Part shown: positions 9,525-19,444 of the stretch, piece after piece | How the letters are laid out: each line of letters starts with the position of its first letter | How positions within the stretch are numbered: the first letter of the stretch is position 1 | Assembly (NCBI RefSeq): GCF_000772965.1 | Contig: NZ_JPVQ01000017.1 | Location: 1-64,000, forward strand | Origin: Ureibacillus massiliensis 4400831 = CIP 108448 = CCUG 49529 | GTDB taxonomy: Bacteria; Bacillota; Bacilli; Bacillales_A; Planococcaceae | DNA: 64,000 bases | Reading direction: 5' to 3' | The notes under the pieces: model-generated | The model's input: the letters and a program-made list of their open reading frames with translations, nothing else | What the model was told of the DNA's origin: nothing | Database searches by the model: none | Translations under genes and position numbers: made by a program

Positions 9525-12397
9525 CCAAAGTGAAAAATACAGAAATTGTTGTCCAAGGGGCACGTTCTAATAATTTAAAAAATGTTACGATTAAAATCCC
9601 TCGCGATAAGCTTGTTGTTATAACAGGCTTATCAGGCTCTGGGAAATCTTCTCTTGCATTTGATACGATTTATGCAGAAGGGCAACGTAGATATGTAGAA
9701 TCCTTATCTGCCTACGCTCGCCAATTTTTAGGAAATGTCGATAAGCCAGATGTAGATTCTATAGAAGGATTATCACCTGCAATTGCTATCGATCAAAAAA
9801 CGACAAGCCGCAACCCGCGTTCTACAGTTGGGACAGTAACTGAAATATATGATTATTTACGTCTTTTATTTGCACGTATTGGAAAGCCAATTTGTCCAAA
9901 CCACGGCATTGAAATTACATCTCAAACGATACAACAAATGGTTGATCGCCTAATGGAATATCCTGAAAGAACGAAAATGCAGCTTCTTGCACCGATTGTT
10001 TCAGGTAAAAAAGGGACACATGTCAAGCTATTAGAAGATTTGAGAAAACAAGGTTATGTTCGTGTCCGTGTTGACGGAGAGATTCGTGATTTAGACGATT
10101 CAATCGAACTAGACAAAAACAAAAAACATGATATTGAAGTCATTATTGACCGTGTAGTAGTAAAAGAAGGGGTAGAAGTCCGATTAAGTGATTCTCTTGA
10201 AACGGCGTGTAGATTAGCGGAGGGTCGTGTTTTAGTCGATGTGATCGATCACGAAGAATTATTATTCAGTGAGCACCATGCTTGTCCAATATGTGGTTTT
10301 TCCATTGGAGAATTAGAGCCGCGAATGTTTTCATTTAACAGTCCATTTGGGGCATGTCCTTCTTGTGATGGATTGGGTTTTAAACAAGAAGTAGATCTTG
10401 ATTTACTAATTCCTGATTGGAGCAAGACTCTTGAAGAACATGCTATTGCTGCCTGGGAGCCGACAAGTTCTCAATACTATCCACAGCTTTTAAAGTCAGT
10501 TTGTGATCATTATAAAATTCCGATGGATGTTCCTGTTTCAGAGCTACCAAAGGATCAGATGGATAAAATTCTTTATGGATCTAATGGGGAACTTATTTAT
10601 TTCTATTATGAAAGCGATTATGGAAGTGTTCATAATAAAAAAATTGAGTTTGAAGGGGTTGTTCGAAATGTTGAACGTCGCTTCCGCGAATCTTCTTCTG
10701 ACTATACTCGTGAACAAATGAGTAAATATATGACGGAGCAACCATGTCCAACATGTAAAGGACATCGCTTAAAACCAGAATCATTAGCAGTAAAAGTTGA
10801 AGGATTAAATATTTCAGAAGCTACAAAGCATTCTATTTCTGAAATGTACGGATTTTTCTCTACATTGACTTTGTCAGAAAAAGATATGCAAATTGCTCGA
10901 TTAATTATTCGCGAAATTACAGAAAGATTGAGCTTTTTAATCAATGTGGGCTTAGATTATTTAACACTTTCGAGATCAGCAGGGACATTATCTGGTGGAG
11001 AAGCGCAGCGAATTCGGCTTGCAACTCAAATAGGATCCCGTTTAACTGGCGTACTTTATATTTTGGACGAGCCTTCCATTGGACTTCATCAACGTGATAA
11101 CGATCGTCTCATTTCGACATTAAAAGAGATGCGGGATTTAGGAAATACATTGATTGTCGTTGAACACGATGAAGATACGATGATTGCTGCGGATTATTTA
11201 GTAGATGTTGGCCCAGGAGCAGGTGTACATGGTGGTGAAATAGTTTCATCTGGAACACCCGCTGAGGTAATGAAAGATGACCGCTCAATTACAGGCCAGT
11301 ATTTAAGTGGTAAGAAATTTATACCATTACCAATCGAACGTAGAAAATCAGATGGGCGTAAGCTGAAAATAAAAGGTGCGAAAGAAAACAATCTGAAAAA
11401 TGTCACAGTCGATATTCCACTTGGACAATTTATCGCTGTAACTGGTGTATCAGGTTCTGGAAAATCTACATTAATTAATGAGATTTTATATAAATCTTTA
11501 GCGCATCATTTAAATCGAGCAAAAGTAAAACCAGGCACTCATAAAGAAATATTAGGCATTGAGCAGCTGGATAAAGTTATCGATATTGACCAATCACCAA
11601 TTGGAAGAACTCCGAGATCAAATCCGGCTACTTATACAGGTGTATTTGATGATATCCGTGATTTATTTGCCTCTACTAATGAAGCAAAAATCCGTGGCTA
11701 TAAAAAAGGGAGATTCAGCTTTAATACAAAAGGTGGCCGTTGTGAAGCTTGTAGTGGTGACGGTATTATAAAAATAGAAATGCACTTCTTACCAGATGTA
11801 TATGTTCCATGTGAAGTATGTGATGGAAAGCGATATAACCGTGAAACATTAGAGGTTCGTTATAAAGAGAAGAATATTTCAGAAGTATTAAACATGACCA
11901 TTGAAGATGCAGTTAAATTCTTTGAAAATGTACCGAAAATTCAACGTAAGCTTCAGACCATTGTGGATGTAGGTCTAGGTTATATGAAACTAGGACAACC
12001 AGCCACTACTTTATCAGGCGGTGAAGCACAACGAGTGAAGCTAGCATCGGAACTGCATAGACGTTCAACAGGTAAGTCCTTCTATATTTTAGATGAGCCA
12101 ACAACTGGCTTACATGTTCATGATATTGCGCGACTTCTTGAAGTTCTTCAACGACTTGTTGAAAACGGAGATACGGTGCTGGTAATTGAACATAATCTTG
12201 ACGTTATTAAAACAGCCGATTATATCATTGATCTTGGTCCAGAAGGTGGCGACAATGGTGGGACTATTATTGCAACAGGGACACCGGAAGAGGTTGCAAA
12301 GGTCGAAGGTTCATATACTGGTCGTTATTTAAAACCTATTTTAGAACGTGATCGAAAACGGATGGAACAAGTACTTTTAGAAGCAAGTAAAAAATAA
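9521..12397 (+). CDS. uvrA: Excinuclease ABC subunit A
   Basis: UvrA is the ABC-type damage sensor of nucleotide excision repair. 958 aa, normal length. There are two ATPase modules: Walker A at about residue 38 (GLSGSGKSS) and 645 (GVSGSGKST), each with its own signature (LSGGEAQR) later in the protein. Zinc-binding cysteines are visible (CPICGF with CPSCDG, then CEACSGDG with CEVCDG). The GTG start overlaps the uvrB stop by 4 bp; a second GTG nine bases downstream is possible. No strong terminator is obvious before the next promoter. Confidence 0.98.
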   Translation: MTKVKNTEIVVQGARSNNLKNVTIKIPRDKLVVITGLSGSGKSSLAFDTIYAEGQRRYVESLSAYARQFLGNVDKPDVDSIEGLSPAIAIDQKTTSRNPRSTVGTVTEIYDYLRLLFARIGKPICPNHGIEITSQTIQQMVDRLMEYPERTKMQLLAPIVSGKKGTHVKLLEDLRKQGYVRVRVDGEIRDLDDSIELDKNKKHDIEVIIDRVVVKEGVEVRLSDSLETACRLAEGRVLVDVIDHEELLFSEHHACPICGFSIGELEPRMFSFNSPFGACPSCDGLGFKQEVDLDLLIPDWSKTLEEHAIAAWEPTSSQYYPQLLKSVCDHYKIPMDVPVSELPKDQMDKILYGSNGELIYFYYESDYGSVHNKKIEFEGVVRNVERRFRESSSDYTREQMSKYMTEQPCPTCKGHRLKPESLAVKVEGLNISEATKHSISEMYGFFSTLTLSEKDMQIARLIIREITERLSFLINVGLDYLTLSRSAGTLSGGEAQRIRLATQIGSRLTGVLYILDEPSIGLHQRDNDRLISTLKEMRDLGNTLIVVEHDEDTMIAADYLVDVGPGAGVHGGEIVSSGTPAEVMKDDRSITGQYLSGKKFIPLPIERRKSDGRKLKIKGAKENNLKNVTVDIPLGQFIAVTGVSGSGKSTLINEILYKSLAHHLNRAKVKPGTHKEILGIEQLDKVIDIDQSPIGRTPRSNPATYTGVFDDIRDLFASTNEAKIRGYKKGRFSFNTKGGRCEACSGDGIIKIEMHFLPDVYVPCEVCDGKRYNRETLEVRYKEKNISEVLNMTIEDAVKFFENVPKIQRKLQTIVDVGLGYMKLGQPATTLSGGEAQRVKLASELHRRSTGKSFYILDEPTTGLHVHDIARLLEVLQRLVENGDTVLVIEHNLDVIKTADYIIDLGPEGGDNGGTIIATGTPEEVAKVEGSYTGRYLKPILERDRKRMEQVLLEASKK

Positions 12398-12488
12398 TTG
12401 ATTAGTATTTTGGATTTGCAATTATATTTTGAAGATTTGACATGATTCACCAAAAGCAACACAATATTCGTGATTTTTTTATACGAGT

Positions 12489-12515
12489 TGAAACTTTTTC
12501 TCCTCCCTTGACGTA
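12489..12515 (+). promoter_or_regulatory. SigW-type (ECF) promoter for the YvlB-like gene
   Basis: TGAAAC at 12489 and CGTA at 12512, separated by 17 bp, match the SigW consensus TGAAAC-N16/17-CGTA. The B. subtilis yvlABCD operon is a known SigW target, so sequence and gene agree. A perfect 10-bp palindrome GGTATATACC (12521-12530) lies at the expected transcription start. Confidence 0.75.
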
Positions 12516-12552
12516 TACTTGGTATATACCTTAGAGGGAGGATTTTTAATTC

Positions 12553-13779
12553 ATGGAAAACGAGCGAAAACGCATTATACAATTAGTTGAAAATGGAACA
12601 ATTTCATCGGAAGAGGCTATTGTTTTACTAGAAGCGTTGTCAAAGGAAAAAGAATCCACTCAAGAAAAAGCTTCCACTCCACTATCTGTAACAAACGAAG
12701 AAGAAAAAACAACGGATTATAGTAAAGCTGAAGAACCAAAATTCGAAAAAATAAATAACGATAAAAAGTCAAAGAACAGTTTTGAAGAAATGTTTAACAA
12801 TATGTTCAATAATAAAGATACGAATAATAAAATGAATGAATTCTTTAATGACTTAAAACAAGATTTGTCTCATTTTAGCCATAAAGTGATGGACTTAATG
12901 AATTCTACGTATACGAAAGTAAAGGATTTCGACTTTGAATTTCCTTTTGGTGACAAGGTTGAATTTGAAAAAACTTATGAATTTAATAGCGAAGAAGTAA
13001 GAGGATTTGAAATCGAATTGCCAAGTGGGAAAATTGATGTTGCCAAAGGTGAATCTGATAAAATTTTCGTCGAAGCTCACGTGAAAACAGTACTTGTAAA
13101 TAAAGATGAAGAAAAAACAAAAGCAGACTTCGAACAAAAATTTGTTACATTGAAGGATGGAAAACTAGATATCACAACACCTTCAAAAATGTCTCAAGTA
13201 TCATTGCGCCTTGTTTTACCAGAAAAACAATACGATCTACTTATGCTACGCCTCTTAAACGGTAGTATTACTATTTCAAATATTGATACAAAAATAGTAA
13301 AGATTAAATCATATAATGGTGCTGTAAAAGTTCAGCATACAACATTTGAAACAGCAACAATAAATGGTGGCAATGGAGCAATTGAGTTACGTCATGTAAC
13401 AGGTGATGAGCTAGAAGCTGAAACGGTAAATGGTCGAATTTATATCGATGGAAACCTACAAGAAATTGAAGCAGAATCCGTAAATGGAGCAGTTGTTGTG
13501 ACAACAACATCCAATACAGCACGCAAAATGAAGGCCACTACTGTTGCGGGAGCTGTTGAAATATATATTCCTAAAACTGTCTCGCTCAATGGACAAGTGT
13601 CCACAAACTTCGGAAAGGCAGATATTGGCTTAGCAGATGTAACAATTCGTTCTGAAGAAGAGCAATTTTTAAGTAAAACACAGTTTTTTGAAAAAATTAT
13701 AGAGGATGCTTCAACATTAAGATTACTTGGGGAATCTCGTACCGGTAGCATAATTGTACGCTACACACTCCAGTCATAA
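12553..13779 (+). CDS. yvlB: YvlB-like DUF4097 family protein (envelope stress)
   Basis: 408 aa from ATG 12553 behind GGGAGG. The N-terminus (residues 1-35, with GTISSEEAIVLLEAL) is the short helical module common to this family. A charged Lys/Asp/Asn-rich linker follows. From about residue 135 there is a DUF4097 beta-helix-like region with repeated turns such as SYNGAVKV, GGNGAIEL, TVNGRIYI and SVNGAVVV. No signal peptide or membrane span is seen. B. subtilis YvlB belongs to the SigW cell-envelope stress regulon, and a SigW-like promoter sits directly upstream here. The precise function is unknown. Confidence 0.8.
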   Translation: MENERKRIIQLVENGTISSEEAIVLLEALSKEKESTQEKASTPLSVTNEEEKTTDYSKAEEPKFEKINNDKKSKNSFEEMFNNMFNNKDTNNKMNEFFNDLKQDLSHFSHKVMDLMNSTYTKVKDFDFEFPFGDKVEFEKTYEFNSEEVRGFEIELPSGKIDVAKGESDKIFVEAHVKTVLVNKDEEKTKADFEQKFVTLKDGKLDITTPSKMSQVSLRLVLPEKQYDLLMLRLLNGSITISNIDTKIVKIKSYNGAVKVQHTTFETATINGGNGAIELRHVTGDELEAETVNGRIYIDGNLQEIEAESVNGAVVVTTTSNTARKMKATTVAGAVEIYIPKTVSLNGQVSTNFGKADIGLADVTIRSEEEQFLSKTQFFEKIIEDASTLRLLGESRTGSIIVRYTLQS

Positions 13780-13806
13780 CGAAAACTAAAGGTGATTATA
13801 AATCAA

Positions 13807-13848
13807 AGAGTGAATCGCTTTCGATGTAAAGTGATTCATTCTTTTTTT
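13807..13848 (+). terminator. Terminator after the YvlB-like gene
   Basis: AGAGTGAATCGCTTT pairs with AAAGTGATTCATTCT (two wobbles) around a 6-nt loop, followed by TTTTTTT. The rest of the gap to ftsE (13849-14116) is AT-rich, with nothing else recognised. Confidence 0.85.
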
Positions 13849-14116
13849 GTTCATTACTCAATCAATTCTAGTAAAATATATCCCCGCAACTTCTTACATA
13901 CTTACTTTTTTTCCTCATAATAAAACAATTGGAATGAAAATCAACTCTAAAGAAAAAAATCGAATTATAGCAATCTATGTTAAAAAAGTTAATAAAAAAT
14001 AGGTATTGATTACGAAATTCGGCGATATTGAAATAAAAATGTAATAGTATAAGAATGACATAGAATGATATAATCAATGTTGAGATTGTAAAAAATCAGA
14101 GAATTAAGGTGAATCC

Positions 14117-14803
14117 ATGATTTCGATGAGAGATGTCTATAAAAAATACCCGAACGGTGTCGTTGCTGCGAATGGCATTAATGTCGATATCCGTCAAGGG
14201 GAATTCGTATATGTAGTTGGTCCTAGTGGTGCTGGGAAATCGACTTTTATAAAAATGATGTATAGTGAAGAAAAGCCAACATCTGGTGATGTTATTATAA
14301 ATGGTAAAAATGTAGGGAAAATGAAAAATAAACAAATTCCAGCATTAAGAAGACAGCTTGGGATTGTGTTCCAAGATTTTAAACTTTTACCAAAGCTAAA
14401 TGTTTATGAAAACGTTGCTTTTGCTTTAGAAGTAATCGAAGAGCATCCGAAGCTGATAAAAAAACGTGTGATGGATGTACTAGATTTAGTAGGTCTAAAA
14501 CACAAAATGCGTATGCTGCCAAGTGAATTGTCAGGTGGGGAGCAACAACGAGTTTCAATTGCTCGCTCAATCGTCAATATTCCGAAAATTGTTATAGCGG
14601 ACGAGCCTACAGGAAACCTTGACCCAGAAAACTCATGGGAGATTATGAAAATCTTCGAGGAGATTAATACTCGTGGAACAACGGTTGTTATGGCTACGCA
14701 TAACCGAGAAATTGTGAACTCAATTCGTAAACGTGTAATCGCTATTGAAGGCGGCATGATTGTTCGAGATGCTGATGGGGGTGACTACGGTTATGAAGGG
14801 TAG
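14117..14803 (+). CDS. ftsE: Cell-division ABC ATPase FtsE
   Basis: FtsE is the cytosolic ATPase of FtsEX, which controls peptidoglycan hydrolases at the wall. 228 aa, normal. Walker A is GPSGAGKST (about residues 35-43), the signature LSGGEQQR (about 138), and Walker B VIADEPT. The start follows AAGGTGA. ftsX overlaps the last 11 bp, showing translational coupling. In B. subtilis the cccB gene sits between prfB and ftsE; it is absent here. Confidence 0.96.
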   Translation: MISMRDVYKKYPNGVVAANGINVDIRQGEFVYVVGPSGAGKSTFIKMMYSEEKPTSGDVIINGKNVGKMKNKQIPALRRQLGIVFQDFKLLPKLNVYENVAFALEVIEEHPKLIKKRVMDVLDLVGLKHKMRMLPSELSGGEQQRVSIARSIVNIPKIVIADEPTGNLDPENSWEIMKIFEEINTRGTTVVMATHNREIVNSIRKRVIAIEGGMIVRDADGGDYGYEG

Positions 14804-15689
14804 AACTTTACGTAGACACATTCGTGAAAGCATAAAGTCATTAGGACGAAATAGATGGATGACCTTTGCGTCAATCAGTGCAGTGACGGTAACCCTTGTA
14901 CTTGTAGGTATATTTACTGTCATCATGATGAATTTAAACAACATTGCCAATACCCTCGAAAATGATGTAGAGATAAAAGTACTTATTGATATCATTGAAG
15001 ACGATGAAGAGGGAAAAGCTGCAGAGGATGAACTTATTGATCAAGTCACAAAGCTATCTGGTGTAGCAGAAGTGGAGTACTCTTCTAAGGATCAGGAGCT
15101 AGAATTATTAATTCAAAGCCATGGTGAAGAATTTAAATTATATGAACAAAGTAATCCGTTAAGAAATGTACTTTACGTAAAAGCAGAGGATCCATTAGAA
15201 ACAGCAAACATCGCAAAAAAAATCGAGAAATTTGATAATGTACATAGCGTAGTGTATGGAGAAGGTAAAGTAGAAAAACTCTTTAGTGTCTTAGAAACTA
15301 GTAGAAATATAGGATTAGTTTTAATTTTAGGATTACTATTTACAGTTATTTTCTTAATCTCCAATACGATTCGAATCACAATTATTGCTAGAAAAGATGA
15401 AATTGAGATTATGAAATTAGTAGGTGCAACAAATTCCTTTGTACGAATTCCATTTTTATTAGAGGGCATGTGGCTAGGATTATGTGGCGCAATTATTCCA
15501 ATGGCGCTTGTATCCTTTGTCTACTACAACATATATGACGCATATGCGCCAAAATTAGAAGGTCAATTGATTCAAATGCTTGAAGTAACACCTTTAATTT
15601 GGCAAGTAAATGGATTAATCGTTGTACTAGGGATTTTCATAGGTGTATGGGGAAGCTTTATGTCCGTACGTAAGTTTTTAAAGGTCTAG
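14793..15689 (+). CDS. ftsX: Cell-division protein FtsX
   Basis: FtsX is the membrane subunit of FtsEX. 298 aa from ATG 14793 (behind GGGGGTGA); an upstream TTG at 14760 would extend into ftsE without support. The layout is typical: a cytoplasmic N-terminus (GRTLRRHIRESIKSLGRN), TM1 at about 25-45, a large extracellular domain, then three TM segments in the last 130 residues. The next gene encodes an M23 coiled-coil endopeptidase, the type of hydrolase or activator FtsEX typically regulates. Confidence 0.95.
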   Translation: MKGRTLRRHIRESIKSLGRNRWMTFASISAVTVTLVLVGIFTVIMMNLNNIANTLENDVEIKVLIDIIEDDEEGKAAEDELIDQVTKLSGVAEVEYSSKDQELELLIQSHGEEFKLYEQSNPLRNVLYVKAEDPLETANIAKKIEKFDNVHSVVYGEGKVEKLFSVLETSRNIGLVLILGLLFTVIFLISNTIRITIIARKDEIEIMKLVGATNSFVRIPFLLEGMWLGLCGAIIPMALVSFVYYNIYDAYAPKLEGQLIQMLEVTPLIWQVNGLIVVLGIFIGVWGSFMSVRKFLKV

Positions 15690-15709
15690 TCGAAGGGAGT
15701 ATAGTTTGA

Positions 15710-16948
15710 ATGAAAAAAAGTAAAAGAAATCGAATTCAGCTTTTCGTCGCAATTGTAGCGATACTACTAATAGTTCAAGTACCTATTACATATGCGACTA
15801 GTTTATCAGATTTGAAAAATGAGAAAAGCGAAATTGACCAACAAAAGAACGAAATAAACTCTGAAATTAAAAACAAAAGCAACGAGATTAATTCCATCGA
15901 AGGGAAAATGGAACAGTTAATAGCTCAGATTGAAACATTAAGTAAAAAAATAACGGATACAAATAAGCAAATCTCAACTACAAACGAAGAGATTGAAGTA
16001 GCAAATAATAATATTAAAGCTTTAGAAGAAGAAATTACAGTTTTACAAGATAAAATAAATCAGCGTGATGAATTATTACGTGATCGTGCCCGTGCTATAC
16101 AAGAAAGTGGAACAGTCAATTATTTAGATGTATTACTTGGAGCAAATAGTTTTGTAGATTTTATAGACCGTTTCTCTGCAGTCAATACATTAATAGAAGC
16201 TGACCGCCAAATTATGCGTGAGCAACAGGAAGATCAGAAAAAATTAGAAGAACAAAAGCTTGTATTGGAAAATACAAAAAAAGAGCTTGAAGATAAGAAA
16301 GATGAATTACAAAGATTAAAAGATTCATTGAGTACACAAAAATCCGAAAAAGATAAATATATAGACGAACTAGAAGCAGAACAAGAAAAACTAAAAAGTG
16401 AAAAAGCACTATTAGAGGAAGAATATTCAGAATATCTAGATTTAAGTAAAGAGCTTGAACAAAAAATTATTCAAGAGCAACAACGTCAATTAGAAGCATT
16501 AAAAAACCAAAATGGTGGGTCAATTCCTAATACTTCTGATGGTACATTTATGAAACCGACAAATGGCGTTTTAACAAGTCCTTGGGGTTGGCGTAATCTT
16601 GGTTATGGACCGGAATTCCACTATGGTATTGACTTAGCAAACAGCACTGGTACACCTATCCTAGCAGCTGCAGGTGGTATTATTACTTACGCTGCACCTT
16701 TATCAACATATGGTAACTGTATCATTGTCACGCATTCTATTAACGGTGAAATTTATACAACAGTATATGCACATTTAAGTTCAATTCAAGTGAGTACAGG
16801 ACAAACTGTTGAAAAAGGTCAACAAATTGGTTTAATGGGTAGTACAGGCCGTTCAACAGGACCTCACTTACACTTTGAAATTCATACGGGATCTTGGCAA
16901 GGACAAAAAGCTGGTAATGTAAATCCATTACGTTATATTTCCTTATAA
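15710..16948 (+). CDS. Secreted coiled-coil M23 peptidoglycan endopeptidase (EnvC/PcsB-like architecture)
   Basis: 412 aa. A signal peptide (residues 1-29, KKSKRNR then a hydrophobic core, cleavage near TYA-TS) is followed by a long coiled coil (about 30-265) and a C-terminal M23 (LytM) domain (about 285-410). The zinc-site residues HYGID and HLHFEIH are intact, so the enzyme is probably active rather than only an activator. It follows ftsX by 20 bp. EnvC, PcsB and CwlO-type partners of FtsEX have the same coiled-coil plus hydrolase layout, so control by FtsEX is a reasonable inference. A strong terminator follows. Confidence 0.88.
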   Translation: MKKSKRNRIQLFVAIVAILLIVQVPITYATSLSDLKNEKSEIDQQKNEINSEIKNKSNEINSIEGKMEQLIAQIETLSKKITDTNKQISTTNEEIEVANNNIKALEEEITVLQDKINQRDELLRDRARAIQESGTVNYLDVLLGANSFVDFIDRFSAVNTLIEADRQIMREQQEDQKKLEEQKLVLENTKKELEDKKDELQRLKDSLSTQKSEKDKYIDELEAEQEKLKSEKALLEEEYSEYLDLSKELEQKIIQEQQRQLEALKNQNGGSIPNTSDGTFMKPTNGVLTSPWGWRNLGYGPEFHYGIDLANSTGTPILAAAGGIITYAAPLSTYGNCIIVTHSINGEIYTTVYAHLSSIQVSTGQTVEKGQQIGLMGSTGRSTGPHLHFEIHTGSWQGQKAGNVNPLRYISL

Positions 16949-16957
16949 TACCGATAT

Positions 16958-17000
16958 AAATGACTCAAAAGGTACGAGATGCCTTTTGGGTCATTTTTTA
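16958..17000 (+). terminator. Terminator after the ftsEX-M23 operon
   Basis: ATGACTCAAAAGG pairs with CCTTTTGGGTCAT around a 9-nt loop, then TTTTTTA. Confidence 0.9.
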
Positions 17001-17133
17001 GATTCGCAAAATTTAATCTAAAAAATGACAGCTAAGTGAAAAGTGATAACGATTTCAGAAAAATATGTTATTCTATTGAAAAAACGAACGAATTTCTTAT
17101 GAATGAATTGTTAGCATAACCGGAGGGCTGGCT

Positions 17134-17721
17134 TTGAAAAAATCAATGATTGGTGTTGTAGTTGTATTAGCACTTATTGCCATCATGCTTGGTGGATATA
17201 TAAAAAAACAGATAGAGGCAAGTGAAGACGTTGCGGAGCAATCCAAAATTAAAGGATATGAAGTTGATCTTGTAAATGCTGAATTTGGAATTCAAAAAGG
17301 TCAAATGGCGCCTGATTTTACATTAGAAACGATTACGGGAGAAACGATCACCTTATCACAATTAAAAGGGAAAAAAGTTTTGTTAAATTTTTGGGCAACA
17401 TGGTGTCCTCCATGTAAAGAGGAGATGCCTGATTTGCAAAATTACTATGATCGGTATGCAAAGGAAGAAAATGTAGAAATCGTTGCGGTTAATTTAACTT
17501 TTAGACAAAACTCAATTGAAGATGTACGTTTATTCGCTAAAAGCTATGATCTAACTTTCCCAATTCCTTTACTGCATAAAGAAGCCCTTAGTTTAGAGAA
17601 ATATAAAGTTTTAACGATTCCTTCTTCATTTATGATTGATACAGAAGGAAGAATTCAAAGACAAATTATTGGACCATTAAATGAAGAAACAATTCAGCAA
17701 TATCTTAGCGAAATAAACTAG
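17134..17721 (+). CDS. Membrane-anchored TlpA/ResA-like thiol-disulfide oxidoreductase
   Basis: 195 aa from a TTG start behind GGAGGG. An N-terminal membrane anchor (about residues 5-22) leads into an extracytoplasmic thioredoxin fold. The active site is WCPPC (about residues 91-95) within NFWATWCPPCKEEMP. A cis-Pro is visible in LTIPSSFMID. The family reduces or oxidises disulfides of exported proteins, for example apocytochrome c for ResA. There is no cytochrome biogenesis gene nearby, so the substrate is unknown. It stands alone before ctpB. Confidence 0.88.
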   Translation: MKKSMIGVVVVLALIAIMLGGYIKKQIEASEDVAEQSKIKGYEVDLVNAEFGIQKGQMAPDFTLETITGETITLSQLKGKKVLLNFWATWCPPCKEEMPDLQNYYDRYAKEENVEIVAVNLTFRQNSIEDVRLFAKSYDLTFPIPLLHKEALSLEKYKVLTIPSSFMIDTEGRIQRQIIGPLNEETIQQYLSEIN

Positions 17722-17832
17722 TGAAATTGGACAATAAATAAGAATTATTTAAATATGACAAAAGAAATTCGGCCTATGCATGTGTTAGGAAATCTTTTTC
17801 GTTCATAGATTGAACGAGAGGAGGTTTAGTTT

Positions 17833-19272
17833 TTGCGAAAAGGTCGAATTTTTTTATTGCTAGGAACGATATGTTTAGTGATTGCATTCATACTTATTTG
17901 GCAAAAATGGAACGGTTCAAATAAGGAAGAAGAACTCTCCAACATGCCTGTAATTGATGAAGTTTATTCATTGATTAATGAAAAATCAGTTTATAGTGTT
18001 AGTGGGGAAGTGCTGGTAGAAGGAGCACTTCGTGGTATGACAAGTGCACTGGAAGATCCATATAGCACGTACTATACAGAAAAAGAGGCAGTTCTTCATA
18101 AACAATCGTTAGCTGGCCAAAGGGTAGGAATAGGGATCGAAATTACGGAGAAAAATGGACGATTTGTTGTTGTTGCACCTGTGAAATCGTCACCAGCTGA
18201 GAAAGCTGGCATTCGACCATTTGATGAAATTGTACAAGTTGATGAACAAAGACTTGACGGAAAAACAATGGGAGAATTGCTTGAAATGATTCAAGGTGAA
18301 GCAGGAGAAGAAGTGACACTTGTGTTATATCGTCCTAGTGCAGAAAGACATATCACAGTTACTTTAAAAAGAATGGAAATAAAAAATGATACTGTGGAAT
18401 CTGAAATTATAGAAGTGGAAGATGCAAAGATAGGATATATCTCCATCTCGATGTTTGGGGAAAAGACTGCAGATGAGTGGTTTGAAGCTACTAGTGATCT
18501 AATTTCAAAAAATGTAGATGGCTTTGTGGTGGACTTGCGTGATAATCCAGGGGGATATTTACATAGCGTTGCGGCCATTGTAAGCAGTCTTCATAAAGAA
18601 GGTGAAGTGTTTGCTTATATGCAAAATGGTGAAGGAGCTATGGAACCACTTCAAACGTCGAATATTGAAGGCGACGAAGAATATTTAAAACAAATGGGAA
18701 AAATCCCGGTTATTGTTCTTCAAAATGAAGGTAGTGCTTCTGCAAGTGAGGTAATGGCAGGCGCAGTTCAAAGCTGGAATCGCGCTACGATTATTGGTAT
18801 GCAAAGCTTCGGAAAAGGGACTGTACAAGAAACGTGGGCACTTCAAAATGGCGGAGAATTAAAGCTATCTACTAATAAGTGGCTGACGCCAAAACGAGAA
18901 TGGATTCATGGAAAAGGCATACCGGCAGATATCGAGGTTGAGCAGCATCCACTATTTTTACTTGAAGTAATCCCATTAACTGGAGAATATAAAGAGGGCG
19001 ACTTTAGTGAGGAAGTAGCTTATGTTCAAAAAGTGTTAAATGGACTAGGCTATACAGTGACAAGAACAGATGGATTCTTCGATTCTGAAACAGCAGAAGC
19101 AGTTGAATTATATCGGGAGAAAAATAATTTGATTGAAGGTCGCAATATGACTGAGGATTTATTTGAAAGTATTCGAGAACAAGTAACGCTTTATAAAGAA
19201 GCGCAAGAGCATGATTTACAACTTCAAATGGGGCTTAGTGTTATGGTGCATATTCTTGAGGGTGAGTTTTAA
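17833..19272 (+). CDS. ctpB: Carboxy-terminal processing serine protease CtpB
   Basis: S41 family protease, exported; in B. subtilis CtpB cleaves SpoIVFA to trigger sigma-K activation. 479 aa (B. subtilis 480). Order: membrane anchor (7-24), cap helices, PDZ (about 95-180), S41 core with the catalytic Ser in GSASASE (about 300-306) and Lys in FGKGT (328), then a C-terminal peptidoglycan-binding-type helical domain (about 395-445). The TTG start follows GAGGAGG. Its position next to minJ matches B. subtilis gene order. By inference the host may be a spore-former. Confidence 0.92.
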   Translation: MRKGRIFLLLGTICLVIAFILIWQKWNGSNKEEELSNMPVIDEVYSLINEKSVYSVSGEVLVEGALRGMTSALEDPYSTYYTEKEAVLHKQSLAGQRVGIGIEITEKNGRFVVVAPVKSSPAEKAGIRPFDEIVQVDEQRLDGKTMGELLEMIQGEAGEEVTLVLYRPSAERHITVTLKRMEIKNDTVESEIIEVEDAKIGYISISMFGEKTADEWFEATSDLISKNVDGFVVDLRDNPGGYLHSVAAIVSSLHKEGEVFAYMQNGEGAMEPLQTSNIEGDEEYLKQMGKIPVIVLQNEGSASASEVMAGAVQSWNRATIIGMQSFGKGTVQETWALQNGGELKLSTNKWLTPKREWIHGKGIPADIEVEQHPLFLLEVIPLTGEYKEGDFSEEVAYVQKVLNGLGYTVTRTDGFFDSETAEAVELYREKNNLIEGRNMTEDLFESIREQVTLYKEAQEHDLQLQMGLSVMVHILEGEF

Positions 19273-19444
19273 TCTTCGTGAACATCGATTTAGTTGATAG
19301 AAAGTATAAGATTGGTAGATAAGAATTGCCTTAAAATAGGTATTTTGATTTTATTTACTAGATTTAATTCTTTTGATACTACGCAACTGTTTGCTTCAAT
19401 GTTACAATGACTGTAGTAGTGATAGCAAACGGTAGGTGTAGTAT

